DNA from: Diospyros lotus
Lineage: Eukaryota > Streptophyta > Magnoliopsida > Ericales > Ebenaceae
Assembly: GCF_014633365.1 (NCBI RefSeq)
Contig: NC_068341.1
Location: forward strand, 372,001-436,000
DNA: 64,000 nucleotides
Reading direction: 5' to 3'
The notes beneath the pieces are model-generated. The model did no database searches and was not told the origin of the DNA. It worked only from the letters and a program-made list of their open reading frames with translations. Numbering within the stretch: the first letter of the stretch is position 1; each line of letters opens with the position of its first letter. The position numbers and the translations under genes were made by a program. Below are positions 1 to 13,400 of the stretch, in pieces.

Positions 1-978
1 AAATAGGAAAAATGAAAAAAATTATGGAAAATTTGGAAATCTAGTTTTATTAATTTTTTGAAAAATTTGGCCAATAAATTGTTAGGGCACGGGTTTCAAG
101 TCAGGGTACACATATCGAGGAAGCTTGAGAAGCTAAAGCAAGGTGAGTGGTTTATCCCGAAAATTTATACGCGATATGTTTGCCTATGTGAGTATGGAAT
201 TTATGAGAGATTTGCCAAGTTTATGTGATTTATGTGCATCTTGTTATAATATACGTATTCATTTTATATTGCCTCGGTAATATTAATATTGCATTAAGCA
301 TGTTATTATCGACATATCAATAATTGTGTCATCCATGTTGACTATAGTGGGATGGGATGTTGCCTTAATGGTGTAGCCACATTTTCCCAAGTGAGATTTG
401 CCAGAAAGTCGCAAGAGTCTCCTGAGCTGGGGACAGGTTTTCCCTAGAGTGAGAATTGCTGGGATGATTGCCTAGGTTTCTGTGCTGGGGCTATAATGCT
501 AGCGAAACCTATGCTACGATGTCAATTTATTTATGTCATTATATCATTCATTCATGATATTTATTTTAGCCCTCATTTAGAAGATTCATCTTCTAATTTG
601 AATTTTTATTCCTAGAATATTCCACGTGCCAGGTGAATTGAGCAGTAGGAAGGGAAAATGAGTGATAGAAGCATAATTTAGTTTCAATTCATGTTATTCT
701 CTATGCTTAAAGCACAGTGTTATATGTTATTTCTCTTATCGGATATTGTAATTTATTGATTGTTAAGAACAATAGTGTATGTTTGTGTTTGTATGGAATT
801 ACAATATCCTTCAAGCTTTGATTCTAGCTTCTGCAAATGTTTAAATTACCCTTCCTTAGCTTATCATATGGAATGTTGCATGTGTTTATATATGGGGATT
901 TTATATTGAGGAATTTGTGGAAAAAAAAGAAAGAAATCCCAAGAATAACGGTACGCCGGGGAAGGGCGGGTTGTTACA
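1..978 (+). mobile_element. 3' part of a Del/Tekay-like Ty3/gypsy LTR (left end outside window)
   Basis: The stretch ends with a CCGGGG-rich segment and TTGTTACA. The complete solo LTR at 35838-38248 ends in the same style (CGGGGTGTTACA) and begins TGTAATACCC. Both also share a short block near the end (CCTAGAA.ATTC.A.GT.CCAG, here about 613-632) and GGGATGGGAT-like segments. I therefore read this as the 3' portion of a related LTR, either solo or the 3' LTR of an element lying to the left. Its target duplication cannot be tested because the other end is missing. It abuts the first fucosyltransferase exon directly. The Del/Tekay assignment is inferred from LTR style only, since no coding domain is in view. 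Confidence 0.55.
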
Positions 979-979
979 G

Positions 980-3900
980 AACAGATCAACACAGAGACTC
1001 TTTGGGAAACTGCTGCTTCTGGTGGTTGGAGGCCCTCATCTGCTCTACGATCTGATTGGCCCCGTAAGTAGTATGTGGGTTTTCAGAATTCTTATGAGGA
1101 ATAATTCTTGCATCTAATTGGAAACTCAGAATTTACTAGTTTGATATCTACTTTGTCCTTTTCATATTGTTGCAGTTCCTCCAAAAGAGAGCAATGGTTA
1201 TCTGAGGGTTCAATGTAATGGTGGTCTGAATCAACAGCGCAGTGCAGTCTGTATCTATCTAATTCTTCTAATACACCATATGACTTCCCCTGGATATGCT
1301 CTAGCCTAATCTTGTGTTCTTTACACCGTGCAGTAGTCTAATTTTATCTCAGATCTTTCATAATGAAGTTTACATTTCACAATGCCCTGGCTTCAATATA
1401 TATCTTACTTATATTATTCTAAACCTTGGGAGTACCTCAATGTGAGGCATGTTGCATGGCTTGTCCAATATGCATTAAAGTCCTGTTTGGAATGTTCTAG
1501 ATCTGTAATGCAGTTCTTGCTGCACGAATTATGAATGCTACACTCGTGCTGCCTGAGTTGGATGCAAACTCCTTTTGGCATGATGAGAGGTATGTTCTCT
1601 GTCAGTCATAAAACTTTTGCCATGCATTATAATCATTACATGGAGTTCTTCAAGTGCAAATTTATTGATATTGTGTATTGTATTTGATTTGTTAGTCAGT
1701 CCTTTTGAATGAAATGATTTGTATTGAGGAGATGTTTCTTTGTGTTAGTAAATAATATGCATGCTATTGAGACATGAAGGGGAGCACGCCAATGTAAAGA
1801 AGGCCTATAAAGACTGAAAAGCACTATATATTTCTTACATAAAAACCAAAAGCCAAGAATTGAATAAGGTTGGGATTGCCCTTTGTATAAACCAGCCATA
1901 CAAAACACACAAAAGATTGAGCCAAAAACCAACTGAAGGCGGCGATTTTCAGGATTATCGGATGGCCAAATCCAAGACAGAGGCTCATTTTCCCCACTAT
2001 TTCCCATCCGAAAAAACATAAAAGAGTTCACCCCTTATTTGATTTAATGAAATTATATTTATCAATGTTCCTTATTTTATGTGCATTAATAAAATACCTT
2101 CTTTCCAAATAAAAGAAGTGTTCACTATTTGCCCATCTTGGGAGGCCATCCAACTGAAGGAATCTTGCACCTGCCTCTTCCTACAAACAAATTAATAGCT
2201 GAAGAATCTTGACAGAATCTATTACCTCCAATGAGAAACAGTAAAAAGTTGCATATATCCAAATGATATATCCAATGTTTTCAAGGTTCTGTAAATGTGT
2301 TTGTGTCCTTAGTTGAGCCCAAAAATATAAATTTCCTGCACAATACTGCTGTACATTGATAATGCATGAAAAATCAATACATTGTCTAAATTTGGAATGG
2401 ACGTCTTGCTATTATTATAGAATATATGCACAATATTCCATAGCATAACCAAAAAAACAAGAAGAGGAAAGTTGCAGCTCCTCTTAAGATAGCTTTTCAA
2501 ACTTTCTCATCATCTTAAGTCACCATTTTGAAATTTGGACACAGCAGGTGTAACATCAGTTGCTTTAAGTTCTAGATAGAGATATGTAAGATATGAAAAG
2601 CATTAGATATGATTCTCATAATACTGTATGTGTATGTTATAGGTACAGGTTAGTAAATAATGGGGCCACATAAATGTAATATGATAGCTAATTTTGATAT
2701 AATGGCTACCATTGATGGTGTGATGTTATTTTCTTTTGTGCTTCAATAAAGAGAGTAGTTTGTCTTTTCGACATACATCACAGTAGCTATATTTTGTTGT
2801 TTATGGAAATTATATTTCATATTAGTTGCCATATGGTACATCTGTTTGAAACATAACCACTTGTTGCATATTTCATCAGAGTTGCTGTGTGTAGCACATC
2901 TTTTTGAAACATAACCACTTATTGCCACTATGCTTATACTCAGTGGTTTCCGAGGCATCTACGATGTTGAGCACTTCATCAGAGCATTGAGGTTTGATGT
3001 ACGGATTGTGGAAAGCATTCCGAAAATTCGCAAAAATGGGAAGACCAAGAAAATAAAAGCACATCAGGTACAATATTAAAATCTAGTCTTATTGATTCGA
3101 AGCAAGAGCACACAATGCTTTTACTTGGTTAACAAATTCTTGCATGTCAAACTTGTCAACTTAGCTTCGCCCCCTAGAGATGCTCTGATTAGTTGGTACA
3201 CAACAGTTGCTCTGGAGAAGATGAAGGAACATGGTGCCATATATCTGACTCCTTTTTCACATCGTCTTGTTGAAGAGATTGACAACCTTGAGTACCAAAG
3301 ATTGAGATGCCGAGTTAATTACCATGCACTCAGATTTAAGCCTCACATTATGAAGTTAAGCAACTCAATACTGAGTAAACTTCGTTCAGAAGGTCGTTTC
3401 ATGTCAATACATCTCCGTTTCGAGATGGATACGCTGGCTTTTGCTGGGTATGTTGTTACTAAAGTAAACTTTGTGTTTTTTCTTCTTCATATATTTGGCA
3501 TGATCATCATTTTTATTGAGAAAGATGTAGTTATGACATTCATTTATGAGATTTGGTTAGCGACTGCCTCTTATACTTTCTGTTGGGATATGCCAATGAG
3601 TAGTAGAACAGTTGAAGCCTATGTGGAAGCTTTTGGTTGAGGTTGACTAAGTGAGTTGGGTTGGGAAGTATCTTTACTATGAATGTTTTAAGTAAAATTT
3701 GGGTATCTTTAGTTTTACATTTTATAATTTTACAATCCTTAGATTAACGCTTCCATTAGCTCTTAGGACAATATTATTATTTTTTGCCTACCAGTTAAGA
3801 ATTTAGCTTTTAGCATCACAAGGATGAGATTCTCTCTTCGGACTTGGAAGACAGGAGCAAATGTTTCATGGAAACTGTTTAATGTTGGATATGCGATTTA

Positions 3901-5250
3901 TGCAGATGTCTAGATATATTTACTCCTGACGAACAGAGAATATTGATGAAGTACCGCAAGGAAAATTTTGCAGAGAAGATACTTGTTTATAGTGAAAGAA
4001 GGGCCATTGGAAAATGTCCGTTGACTCCAGAAGAGGTATAATTCTTCAACCTTTTTCAGTTCGAATGATTTTATTTGTTTGGACAAGGTTATTATCAACT
4101 CAGGTTCTGGATGAGTGGATTTTTTTTTTTTTTTTTTGACTCCTAATATCAGTAGCTACTCTGGTCAAATTAGTTTCTTCTTTTTGGGTTTCAATTTTAC
4201 ATATGTCCTGTCCAGATTGGTTGGAACTACTGAAATGTTGTATGGTGGCTGAACTTGCTGTGTGTGTGTTTGCTCACACGCGCACTTGTGAAATAAATAA
4301 TGGTTTTGGGCAGTATGTAATCAGTTGACTTTTGATGGCATTAGTTAGGGGTTATTTCTCATCCCAAAAGTCTATGGAACTGTCCTAATATAAGGAGATA
4401 CAACCTTTGTTCATTCAGTCTGGGACAGATTTAGATGTTTGAGTATAGGGGTCAATTTGGATGTTTGTATCTCAATTACTAGTTTCTGATAACTGTAGGA
4501 TGCTACTTCCATTAGTCATTGTCATCCAAGTAAGACAGACTCACACTGCTCAGTGTTGACACTGGGAGGACTAACTAGCAAAACTTTTAATTATAATAGG
4601 TATATATTCTGCCCCTTGTTTCTACAGGTTGGTCTCATCTTGCATGCTATGGGGTTTGACAATTCCACTAAGATATACCTTGCAGCTGGTGAATTATTTG
4701 GTGGGAAGCGATTCATGAAACCTTTTCGGTCCATGTTTCCTCGCCTTGAGAATCACAGCACAGTTGACCCTAGTGAGGAGCTAGCAGAGAATACTCGTGG
4801 CCTGGTAGGCTCTGCTGTGGATTACATGGTTTGTCTTCTATCAGACATCTTCATGCCAACATATGACGGGCCAAACAACTTCACAAAAATAATCTCCTTG
4901 GACACCGTCTCTACTATGGCTTCCGGACTACAATCAGACCTGACAGGAAGGCTCTTGCCCCAATCTTTATTGATAGTGAAAAGGGCCGAACAGCTGGCTT
5001 TGACGAAGCTGTTAAGCGTGTGATGCTACAAACGAATTTTGGTGGGCCTCACAAACGGGTCCCACCTGAGTCTTTTTACACCAACTCTCGGCCCGAATGT
5101 TTCTGCCAGACATCAACACAGAATCAAGATGATAAATGCCCACCAGACTATGTTTCGGAAAAGTTGCATAGCCAACTGGAGGGTGAAACCACCAGTGATT
5201 CAGATATGTTGGTTCAATCAAATTCGACAATATCCATGGCTGATAGATAG
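980..5250 (+). pseudogene. plant protein O-fucosyltransferase family gene, 5'-truncated and with two frameshifts
   Basis: Exons read as 980-1073, 1176-1246, 1501-1589, 2944-3067, 3165-3447, 3906-4035 and 4628-5250. They encode family motifs [70 protein letters not shown] and PTYDGP. The family is made of Golgi type II glycosyltransferases thought to transfer fucose from GDP-fucose. The N-terminal anchor exon is absent because an LTR lies directly upstream. Two breaks are visible. A C5 run at 3170-3174 puts the exon that begins at 3165 out of phase by one base. An A5 run near 4886-4890 shifts the last exon, so YDGPNNF is in one frame and GHRLYYGFRTTIRPDRKALA in the next. Otherwise the C-terminus is intact to the stop at 5248-5250. 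Homopolymer errors in the assembly are possible, but the four neighbouring genes show none. Confidence 0.75.
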
Positions 5251-6419
5251 GAGATTGACTCTAACGTAGTCATTGTGGTCATACTAATCCCTCAGTGATA
5301 GATGCCATGATGATACCAGACACTGGGTAATGGAGCGTTTGTTTTTGCTGGTTCAGCTTTCAGGTACTTTTCTGATCTTGCATTCACAACTCGTGTGGCA
5401 TTGAAATTGATCTCATTCTGATATTTACACGGTTTCTTAACCAATAGGGTTTCTTTTTTAATTAACATAAAAATTGAAGATAGATTCTTAAATAATAACA
5501 ATAAAAATAGTGTTTCTTGAGGCTGCTAAAGCTAACCTTGGTCAATGGCCATTGACCCACCCCAAGTAGAGTTGGGCTGCCTCAACGAGGCGGGTTTAAA
5601 ATGCGATCACTACCCTGTTCAGCTAATCTACACTGAGTCAATATGGAACCTACTGGGCCCTTAGCTTGAGCCGTTTCCGGCCTGGTCTGGGCAGCCCATA
5701 GGGCCAACATTTAAGTGGACCATAGTTTTTTTTTATAATATTTTGTAACTTTTTTTTTTTTTGGGTGTTTACAGCATCTAGGAAATTGGTTTAAAAATTA
5801 TTTTCTAAATGTTATCTCAAACGCTATTATAATTAAAAGAAACAATAGAGAAAATGTTCTTACTAGTTGAAAAAATCAATTTGGTATGGATATAAAAATT
5901 ATATAGTATTAGATTTTTGTCGGCTTTCTATTCATATAAATAAAATAAAAGATGTGGGAATCAAACTTGCCTTGTATCTTTCTAAGAATAGGCCAACAGA
6001 TGAGAATGTTAACAAAATTTCTCTCTCTCTGTCTCCCTCCCCTCTGTTGGGTTTAACTTATCTAACTCGGAACAAATGACCGCTTGTGTGAAACATTACT
6101 ACTATTAAATATTTTGAACAAACTCGCAATCGCAAGTTACTTTGAAGCTGGCATTCATAGAAGCTTGTGCCCCACTATTATCACCAACTAATAGTATTTC
6201 TTTTTTTAGCTGTCCTTGTATGTTGAACGTTTGTCTGCCAACTTGTGCATGGTCTTCTGATGCTTGTAGTTCTCATTTGGTTGGATTTGTTTGGCATGTA
6301 GTTCTCATTGCAGGTGGCATCGTACGAGATCATTGATCTCTCTGTCTTTGGTATGGATGACTGGCGAGTAGATCATGTTTGACTTTCGAAAGCGAGAGAA
6401 AATGGAGAATAAATCATTG
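5251..6419. other. intergenic DNA after the fucosyltransferase, no gene supported
   Basis: This is AT-rich sequence with T- and CT-runs, for example CTCTCTCTCTGTCTCC near 6020. It contains no ORF resembling a known protein. One possible terminal exon follows TTGCAG at 6308-6313 and would encode 22 residues beginning VASYEIIDLSVF, with a stop at 6380-6382. I see no upstream exon to join it to, so it is not called as a gene. Confidence 0.5.
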
Positions 6420-6743
6420 GGTTGAAGGGAGTGCCATTTTGTTCACCCTAGGGGTAAAATGGTCACTTTGGGCCTCCATACCCATCACCCCATTTCTCTC
6501 TTTTCTCCCGCCATTGACTCGTTGATCGTTACTCACTGCTGTTGCCTCTCCTTGTTGCCTCACCGACTTGCTACATCTCGCCTCATTGTTGTGCAGTGAC
6601 TAGAGGAAAGAGAGAGAGAAATGGCAAGGCAAGGCGGCACAATGGCCGGCAAGGTAGCGGCGGGAGAGAGAAAGGGAATGGGTAGAGAGACCCAAAATGA
6701 CTTTTTACCTCCAAGGTGAACAAAATTGCACTCAGGTTGAAGG
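6420..6743. mobile_element. Mutator-type MITE with 9-bp target duplication
   Basis: GGTTGAAGG occurs at 6420-6428 and again at 6735-6743, a 9-bp direct repeat as made by Mutator-like transposases. Between them lies an element of about 306 bp. Its ends are an imperfect terminal inverted repeat of roughly 50 bp: 6429-6478 starts GAGTGCCATTTTGTTCACC and the complement of about 6685-6733 matches it. The interior is CT-rich then GA-rich and has no coding capacity, so the element is non-autonomous. It lies between the convergent fucosyltransferase and TBC genes. Confidence 0.75.
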
Positions 6744-7478
6744 GACCATAATGGGGACCATAATGATATTTTGAGCTTGTGTTACTCTTTATTTGCATTT
6801 GTGTCAAAGCTGGACCGTAGAAAGTGATTGGCATTCAGAAAAAAATATCCATGGTTTAAGACCGCGGCTGATCCTTGAAAAGAGTTTGAATTATATGAAT
6901 GCAATGCCTTTTGTTATGGAGTGCATATTGTGTATAATCAGGAATTTTGTATGGAAAGTGGACAGATCTCCGCATCAAATGCAAAATTATCTTAGAAATG
7001 AAAAATGGATGTAGGGGTGGGGTGGGGGGAGCTCGTTTATGATCAAATATTCTCTGCCTTTTGGAATATAATGGACGAATTGAAGACAGGTTAGGTTTCC
7101 ATGTCAAATTACAGCCAATCCATTTAGCTTCTCCTTATCTGCTCAGTTTTTTGGTCGGAATAATGCGTTGATATCTTCCACCTAACCGCGTTCAAAGTTA
7201 CACACAGATTACAACATACATAAAGTCTAGTCTTTGTTTTCCAGTGTGAGGTTGGTAAAATTAGGACACATTGGCAGAAAAAATTAGATGGAATAATGTA
7301 CTTTTTGGCCTGTAATAGCGATTAACCAAGAAATATTCCACCCGTGAGAGAGTCCTCAATGTTAGCTGTTACTTTCAACTGACATTTACATTCAACTTCT
7401 ACAAGCAAATTGGGGCACAAAGGAAAGAAACACTGGACGAAAAAACAAACACATTTAATTCAAAGACCAAAAAGAGGA
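6744..7478. other. intergenic, probable 3' UTR of the TBC gene
   Basis: No ORF in this stretch looks like a protein. The part nearest 7479 is expected to carry the 3' UTR of the minus-strand TBC gene, but I see no decisive polyadenylation signal. Confidence 0.4.
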
Positions 7479-10400
7479 CTAATGACCCAAATGCATACGT
7501 AGTTTGTGTGCAACATAGAGCAGGTGGCTGATGTTTGTGGGTGGGTAATGTTGGAGTAACTTGAGATTGGAGGTGAAGTCACCCGCAAGTAAGCGCCTCC
7601 TCACAAGAATCAGCATGGCACAGCATATCCGAAGCAGAGTTTCCTGCATTTATTTGTTAACACTAATTTTCAACTGTCATACTGCTGCTGCATTTTCTCA
7701 TTACTAGTACCATTGACTTGGTCTCTGGAGAACTAATCACTTTCAGTATCAAACAAACCCACACAAAAGTACATTTCGGTAAATTGTGGGGGGAGGAGAA
7801 AACATATGAAACATATCATCCACGAAGCAAATAATAATAGTTCAAGAATGAAAAACAAATCTTTTTCACTGACAAAAATGTCTCTTCTTTTTTTATTTCA
7901 CATCTGTCTTGTAAACAACAAAATGGAATTGACAAACTCATGCAGTACAACGTACTAGTAAAAAATCAGTAACGTCCTTAGAATGCATGCTGATGAAAAG
8001 ATAAAATTAAATCCATCTTGACACCATTTCAACCAAGGAATGTAAACTGTATGCTCTAGTCAAAAAAAAATTTGGGCCAAGTGTTAGATAATTTTAGTAT
8101 GGCTTTATATATTCGGGTCTCCCTGAATTATTAAAAAACAGTGTTTCTTCCCTCATGTAATTCATGCTTACTTTCATCCATAAAGTAATATTGTAGCTCA
8201 GTTTTAGTCTAAAAATTAACTGATGAGTAAACAAAAAAACTTAATAGTGACACCCAATAGGCTTTAGTTAACTTTTGGACTAAACATGACCTAAAATATC
8301 AATTCAAGGATGAACACCATATTTTTTAATAGTTTGGAGAGCACCAAATATATAAAGCCTTTGGAATATTGAATATTGATTTTGGTGTTTTGTTAGGCTT
8401 ACGCTGTGCGTTAATGGATTCTGTTTGTAAACTTGAAACAACATCTACCATTATCTATATTTTGTTGAGCTTAGGTCAATTAGATATATTCAAAACAATT
8501 TGGCCAGGCTCATTTTGCTATTACAGGAATACATTAATTGTGGAATGCAACTCAATTTGTTTTCTCAAAATTTCTTATATGCAAACTGTTTAATACAATA
8601 GCATTATCAATATACTTTAGAGAGTTGAATACAGCTTTCATTCTCAAAAAATATCAAACTTGCATTACAGATTTATTGTCACAGGAACTTGGGCAACCTT
8701 AATTTTGCAGTCATATTTTCTGACGTGTCATTTAAATGTTGATGACATGTCATTTAAATTACTGATATTTAAAACTTATCTTTGTTTGTACAAGGGCAAC
8801 AAAGATTTTAAGAAAATGCTATTAGTATTTTTTGGACTACACAATGCAGTTAAAATGACAAAAATACTCCTCACCTAAGGTGGTGAGGCAGAAGGGGTAT
8901 TTTATTCATTTATGCGCGTGTGTAGCCCAAGATGTAACCCTTGATATACAAGTAGCATGGTCCAAGATTTTAATCTTTGATGATGTGTCATTTAAATGCT
9001 AACAAGTATGTATTTTTATGACATGTACAAACTTTTCTGACATGTATTTGACATCTTTCCTACTCACCTTAGTAGGTGTCACTATTAAGTTTTTAGTTTA
9101 CTCTCAGTTAACTTTTAGATTAAAAGTGACCTAAAATATTGATTTAAGGATGAACAATAAGCATAAAATAGATGTACGACGAAACACCATATTTTTTAAT
9201 AGTTCGGAGAGCTCAGGATATATAAAGCCTTTAAAGGGATGTCGTCCTTTACGTGTTTCGAATGGCATGTGATTTCACGCACTTCACAGCCATTAACTTT
9301 TGGACTAAAAATGACCTAAAATATTAGTTTAAGGATGAACAGTAGATATGAATTACATACGGGACAAAATACCATATCTTTTAATGAATCGAGGAGCCCC
9401 AAATATATAAAACCTTGTTTATAGAATGCATCTTTCGCTTTCCCTATCTCCTCCTAGTACTTAAACATAGATCAAAGGCTTTGCTTCATCCAATAACCAA
9501 TAGCAATAACCTTGTGCCAACGCCAAAATTGAAGAATAATACTACGAATATTAAAAGAAACATGATTTTTCTGATAAGGAAGTAGAAATAAATATACAAA
9601 TAAAAATTGAATACAGAAAATGTACTTACTTGAGGGCCTTCAGGGTCACTTAGAAGTGTATCCCAAATAAGAAGGCTATCAGCAAAATTGAATTCTTGAG
9701 TCAACAGAAGAGTTATCCATCTGAATGCATAAAACTGAGGATTGACCTGTTAATTTCAAGGACAGAGAAGAATTATCAAAAGAAATTTCAGAGGGAAAAC
9801 AGTTAACTGCCAATTTTTATGCCCACAGCAAATCACTAGCAAAACCACAGCAAACCTTGGCTTGAGAGAAAAAGCATGTCCAAGTTTCCAAGATATGGAG
9901 AAGGAAATTTTAGTGGCTTAAAAACTTATGCCCAGATGCAAGAGAGACTAAATAATTGGTGTATAGCCAATATTCTGCTTGAATCAAAAAGGTGGAAATA
10001 TTTGCATTACATTCTTCAAAACAGGAGGTAAACAACAGTCTTCAAAGTGTTTATAATGGATTTTAGAAAGCAGTTTTTCAACAGAGCAAATCCTTTTTAC
10101 CACCATCAAAAGACTTCTTTTTTTACACAGAACAAAATAAATAAAATGTAAAGGTTTAAAAGGGATGCATCCTGAACACAGAACTGATAACTTAACCACC
10201 CATGCCCTTACAAGAAAACAAATAAAGAAGTAAAAAATAAATCAACTAGAATATAGAATTAGAAATTTCTACTTGCAATTCCCCTTCTGCCATTTCATTA
10301 ACTTAAGGCTGCTAAAGCTAACCTGTATTATGAAGACATGATCTGAACCATACCCCCAAATGCCTTGAAGGACTACACAATTTCTTATGAGGAGATGTGT

Positions 10401-13400
10401 CACACACATTGTTGTTAAAATCCCGATTTTACACGTACGATTTTACGATTTTACGATTCGAAGACCCCTAAACGATTCAAATCCCATGTAAAATCCAATT
10501 TGGGATAAAATCCTATAAAATCTGATTTTACATGTACGATTTTATGATTTTACGCTTCAGAGATCCCCAAACGATTTTACGATTCAAAGACCTCCATTGA
10601 TTTAAGTTGTAATTTAGAGGATGCTTCCAACGTCTCAATGTCACATAGCATCTGACATTGGAACTTATGCAATGAATTGTTATATTTTGCCTTTAAATTG
10701 GAACTTGATTTAACATTGATTACATAAGTTCCAATGTCACATAGTATCTAACATTAATTGCATAAGTTCCAATTTACTTGATTTAAATTATAATTTTTAC
10801 TTGATTTAATATTGATTGCATAAGTAAATCAAGACAAATAAGTAATTAATTAATGGACCACCCAACCCCAAATCGGGATATTACTTGATTTAATCAATGT
10901 TAAATCAAGAAAAAAATTGCAATCTAAATCTAATGGAAGACGTTGGAAGCATCCTCTAAAGAATTTTAAGCTATATTTTACCTCTAAATTACCTATATTT
11001 TGCCTCTAAATTGCCTATACCAACCTGCTAGTTTTTGAGCTATATTTTGAAAGTATCATCTTTTGAATTATAATAAGGAATAATCAGGTTATTAAATGAT
11101 ATTAATTCATTTTCTACAAAATTATGTTATTATAAACATATATTTACAAAAATTAAAGGGTATTTTTAATTATCTCTAAAATCTTACGATTTTACGATTC
11201 GATTTTACGATCCGATTTTATGGACCCTTTGTCGATCCCACTTAAAATCCCGATTTTAACAACCTTGGTCACACATATTTAAATGTATAAAAATATGGGA
11301 GTGTTACTCAACAAATAAATAAATATTGCCATCATGATCAGTAATCTCAATGGCATAACAATCTTACTTTGGTTGTGACCTCAAGATGACGCCAGAGTTC
11401 TTCATCATGTTCCTTTAAGAGTGTTGATAATCTTGTAATTGTAGAACGGATTCCTACAACACTGTTGTCCAGTTGTTGACAGAAATGATCCCGAAATCCA
11501 CTTAATAACTCAACAAAACAAAAGAATGTGTCTGCCTCTGCAAAGGCCTGCAAAACTTGAAAAAATAGAATATGATACAGAAAACAATCATATGAAGTAT
11601 ACTGATGATTATATTTGCAATAACGTTTCTAGGCAAGGAAAACCAGGATAACAATGAAGGCCTAGAAAAGGTTCATCACTTATGACCCTTATTGCAATTG
11701 TAGAGCTATGATGTGTGAAAGACTCAAATTCACAGAATAAAATGAAATACAACTCAAGTAATATCTCTTTCGAGATAAGTTTTAAAAATTTGCACACAGT
11801 TCAACCCAAAAGCAGAGAAGGGAACACAGAGTTCCTTACCGTGTTTTCCTCATTAGGGTCATTTCTGAACACATAGAATAAAGGTGCCAGAATTTCATTC
11901 ATCCCTTGCACATATCTTATTCCAGGGTTCAACTTTGCAAATATGATTAATATGCTCTTCAAAGCCTCCTGGAAATATGAGAAGAATTTACATCAGGCAA
12001 ACCATTCACACTATAGAACTTCAAATTCAATAAGAAATGGTTACCTGATTGGATTTTGCAAATTGTGTGTCCCCTGAGAAGAAGTTCATGTCTGGATGAG
12101 TACGCTTAACATCTCTGTCAATTTGTTCAATGATCTCTGTGTCCTAAAAAAAAATGAAAGTACTTGAGTCAAAAAAGGCATAACGACTCCAAGTGCAGCA
12201 AATGCAATAGGTGTTACCACTGTATTGAGACAACAACATAACATGAGAGCACTTGCTCTTATTTGACAGAGAAGGCAGTTATTTGACAATCTGTCTTTGA
12301 CAAGTGCACCAAAATTGATGAAGCATCATCAAACCAAGTACATTTCTCAAAAACCAGCCTCTGAGCTTTCAACTGCCACTCTGTGCCAAAGTTCATCTTG
12401 TATATTAAATTATACAGTGCAACCAAAGGACAGTGGATGAATCATGCCAATGACATTCTTTATTAAACATTTTCCCTAAAGAATTCTGAGAATGGCTATA
12501 AAGGAAGAAGTTTCCGACAAACTAGCCTAATTTTGCTGTCAACAATGATTGGGAAAAAGGGATTGAATAAGTAATTTAAGGAGTATGCATTCCAAAACAT
12601 TAACATAGAAGATATTCAAGATCTCAAGTTTATGGAAAAAAAAGTGTCACTTCATTTGATACCTGGAAGAACTGGTTCCAGATGCTGGTCTTCCCAAGGC
12701 TCAAAGGGTGCTCTCCATGAGTTATCTCTGATCTTGAGAGCAAACCTTTGGTTTCACATACAGATTCCTCGTTTTCGAGACTTGTCTTCTCCAACCTTCT
12801 TGTGATTTCTGACTGACTAGCACAGAAAAATTCATAAATCCATAATTTTCACAGTTAAAAACACCAACAAATTGAAATATATATATATATATAAAAAAAA
12901 AAAGAAGCAAAAGACTAAGTCATGCAGTGACCCTTAGCTAATTTAGTATTTTAATTGAAAGTTAACACACACTACATACAGGAAACAGAAACTGGGGAGG
13001 GTATGTTATCCATAAAAGTAAATTGCCAGGTTAGAGATGAGAGAATATGAAGTAAAAGTAGTCACATAAAAACATTGAAAAGTCACCTGAAATAGGTAGC
13101 CTCGGGAGATGCTACTCCTGTAATTAAGGAACCCCAGAGTTCAAATACAAGGCTCATCATAAGTCAATGTTGGGTGTAATTCCCTGTCAGATCTGAATCT
13201 GACAAGAAGGTTCTTCTGTAATTGAGGAAGAATAGAGAATAGGCAAGAAAGGAAGAAAACGAGAATGAGAGAGAAAAAGAGACAGAGAGAGAAGTAGAAT
13301 GAGAGGATTGAAGGGAGAAGATCCGTGGAATAATCCTCACATGATCCCCATCCTCGTGTGCATCTCTTATTTATAGGAGAGTTAGTTAGTTACAGCTTCT

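Noticed and set aside
8270..9415. CRISPR-like spaced repeats
   Set aside because: Three irregular, diverged copies in plant intron DNA. They belong to a transposon-like repeat.
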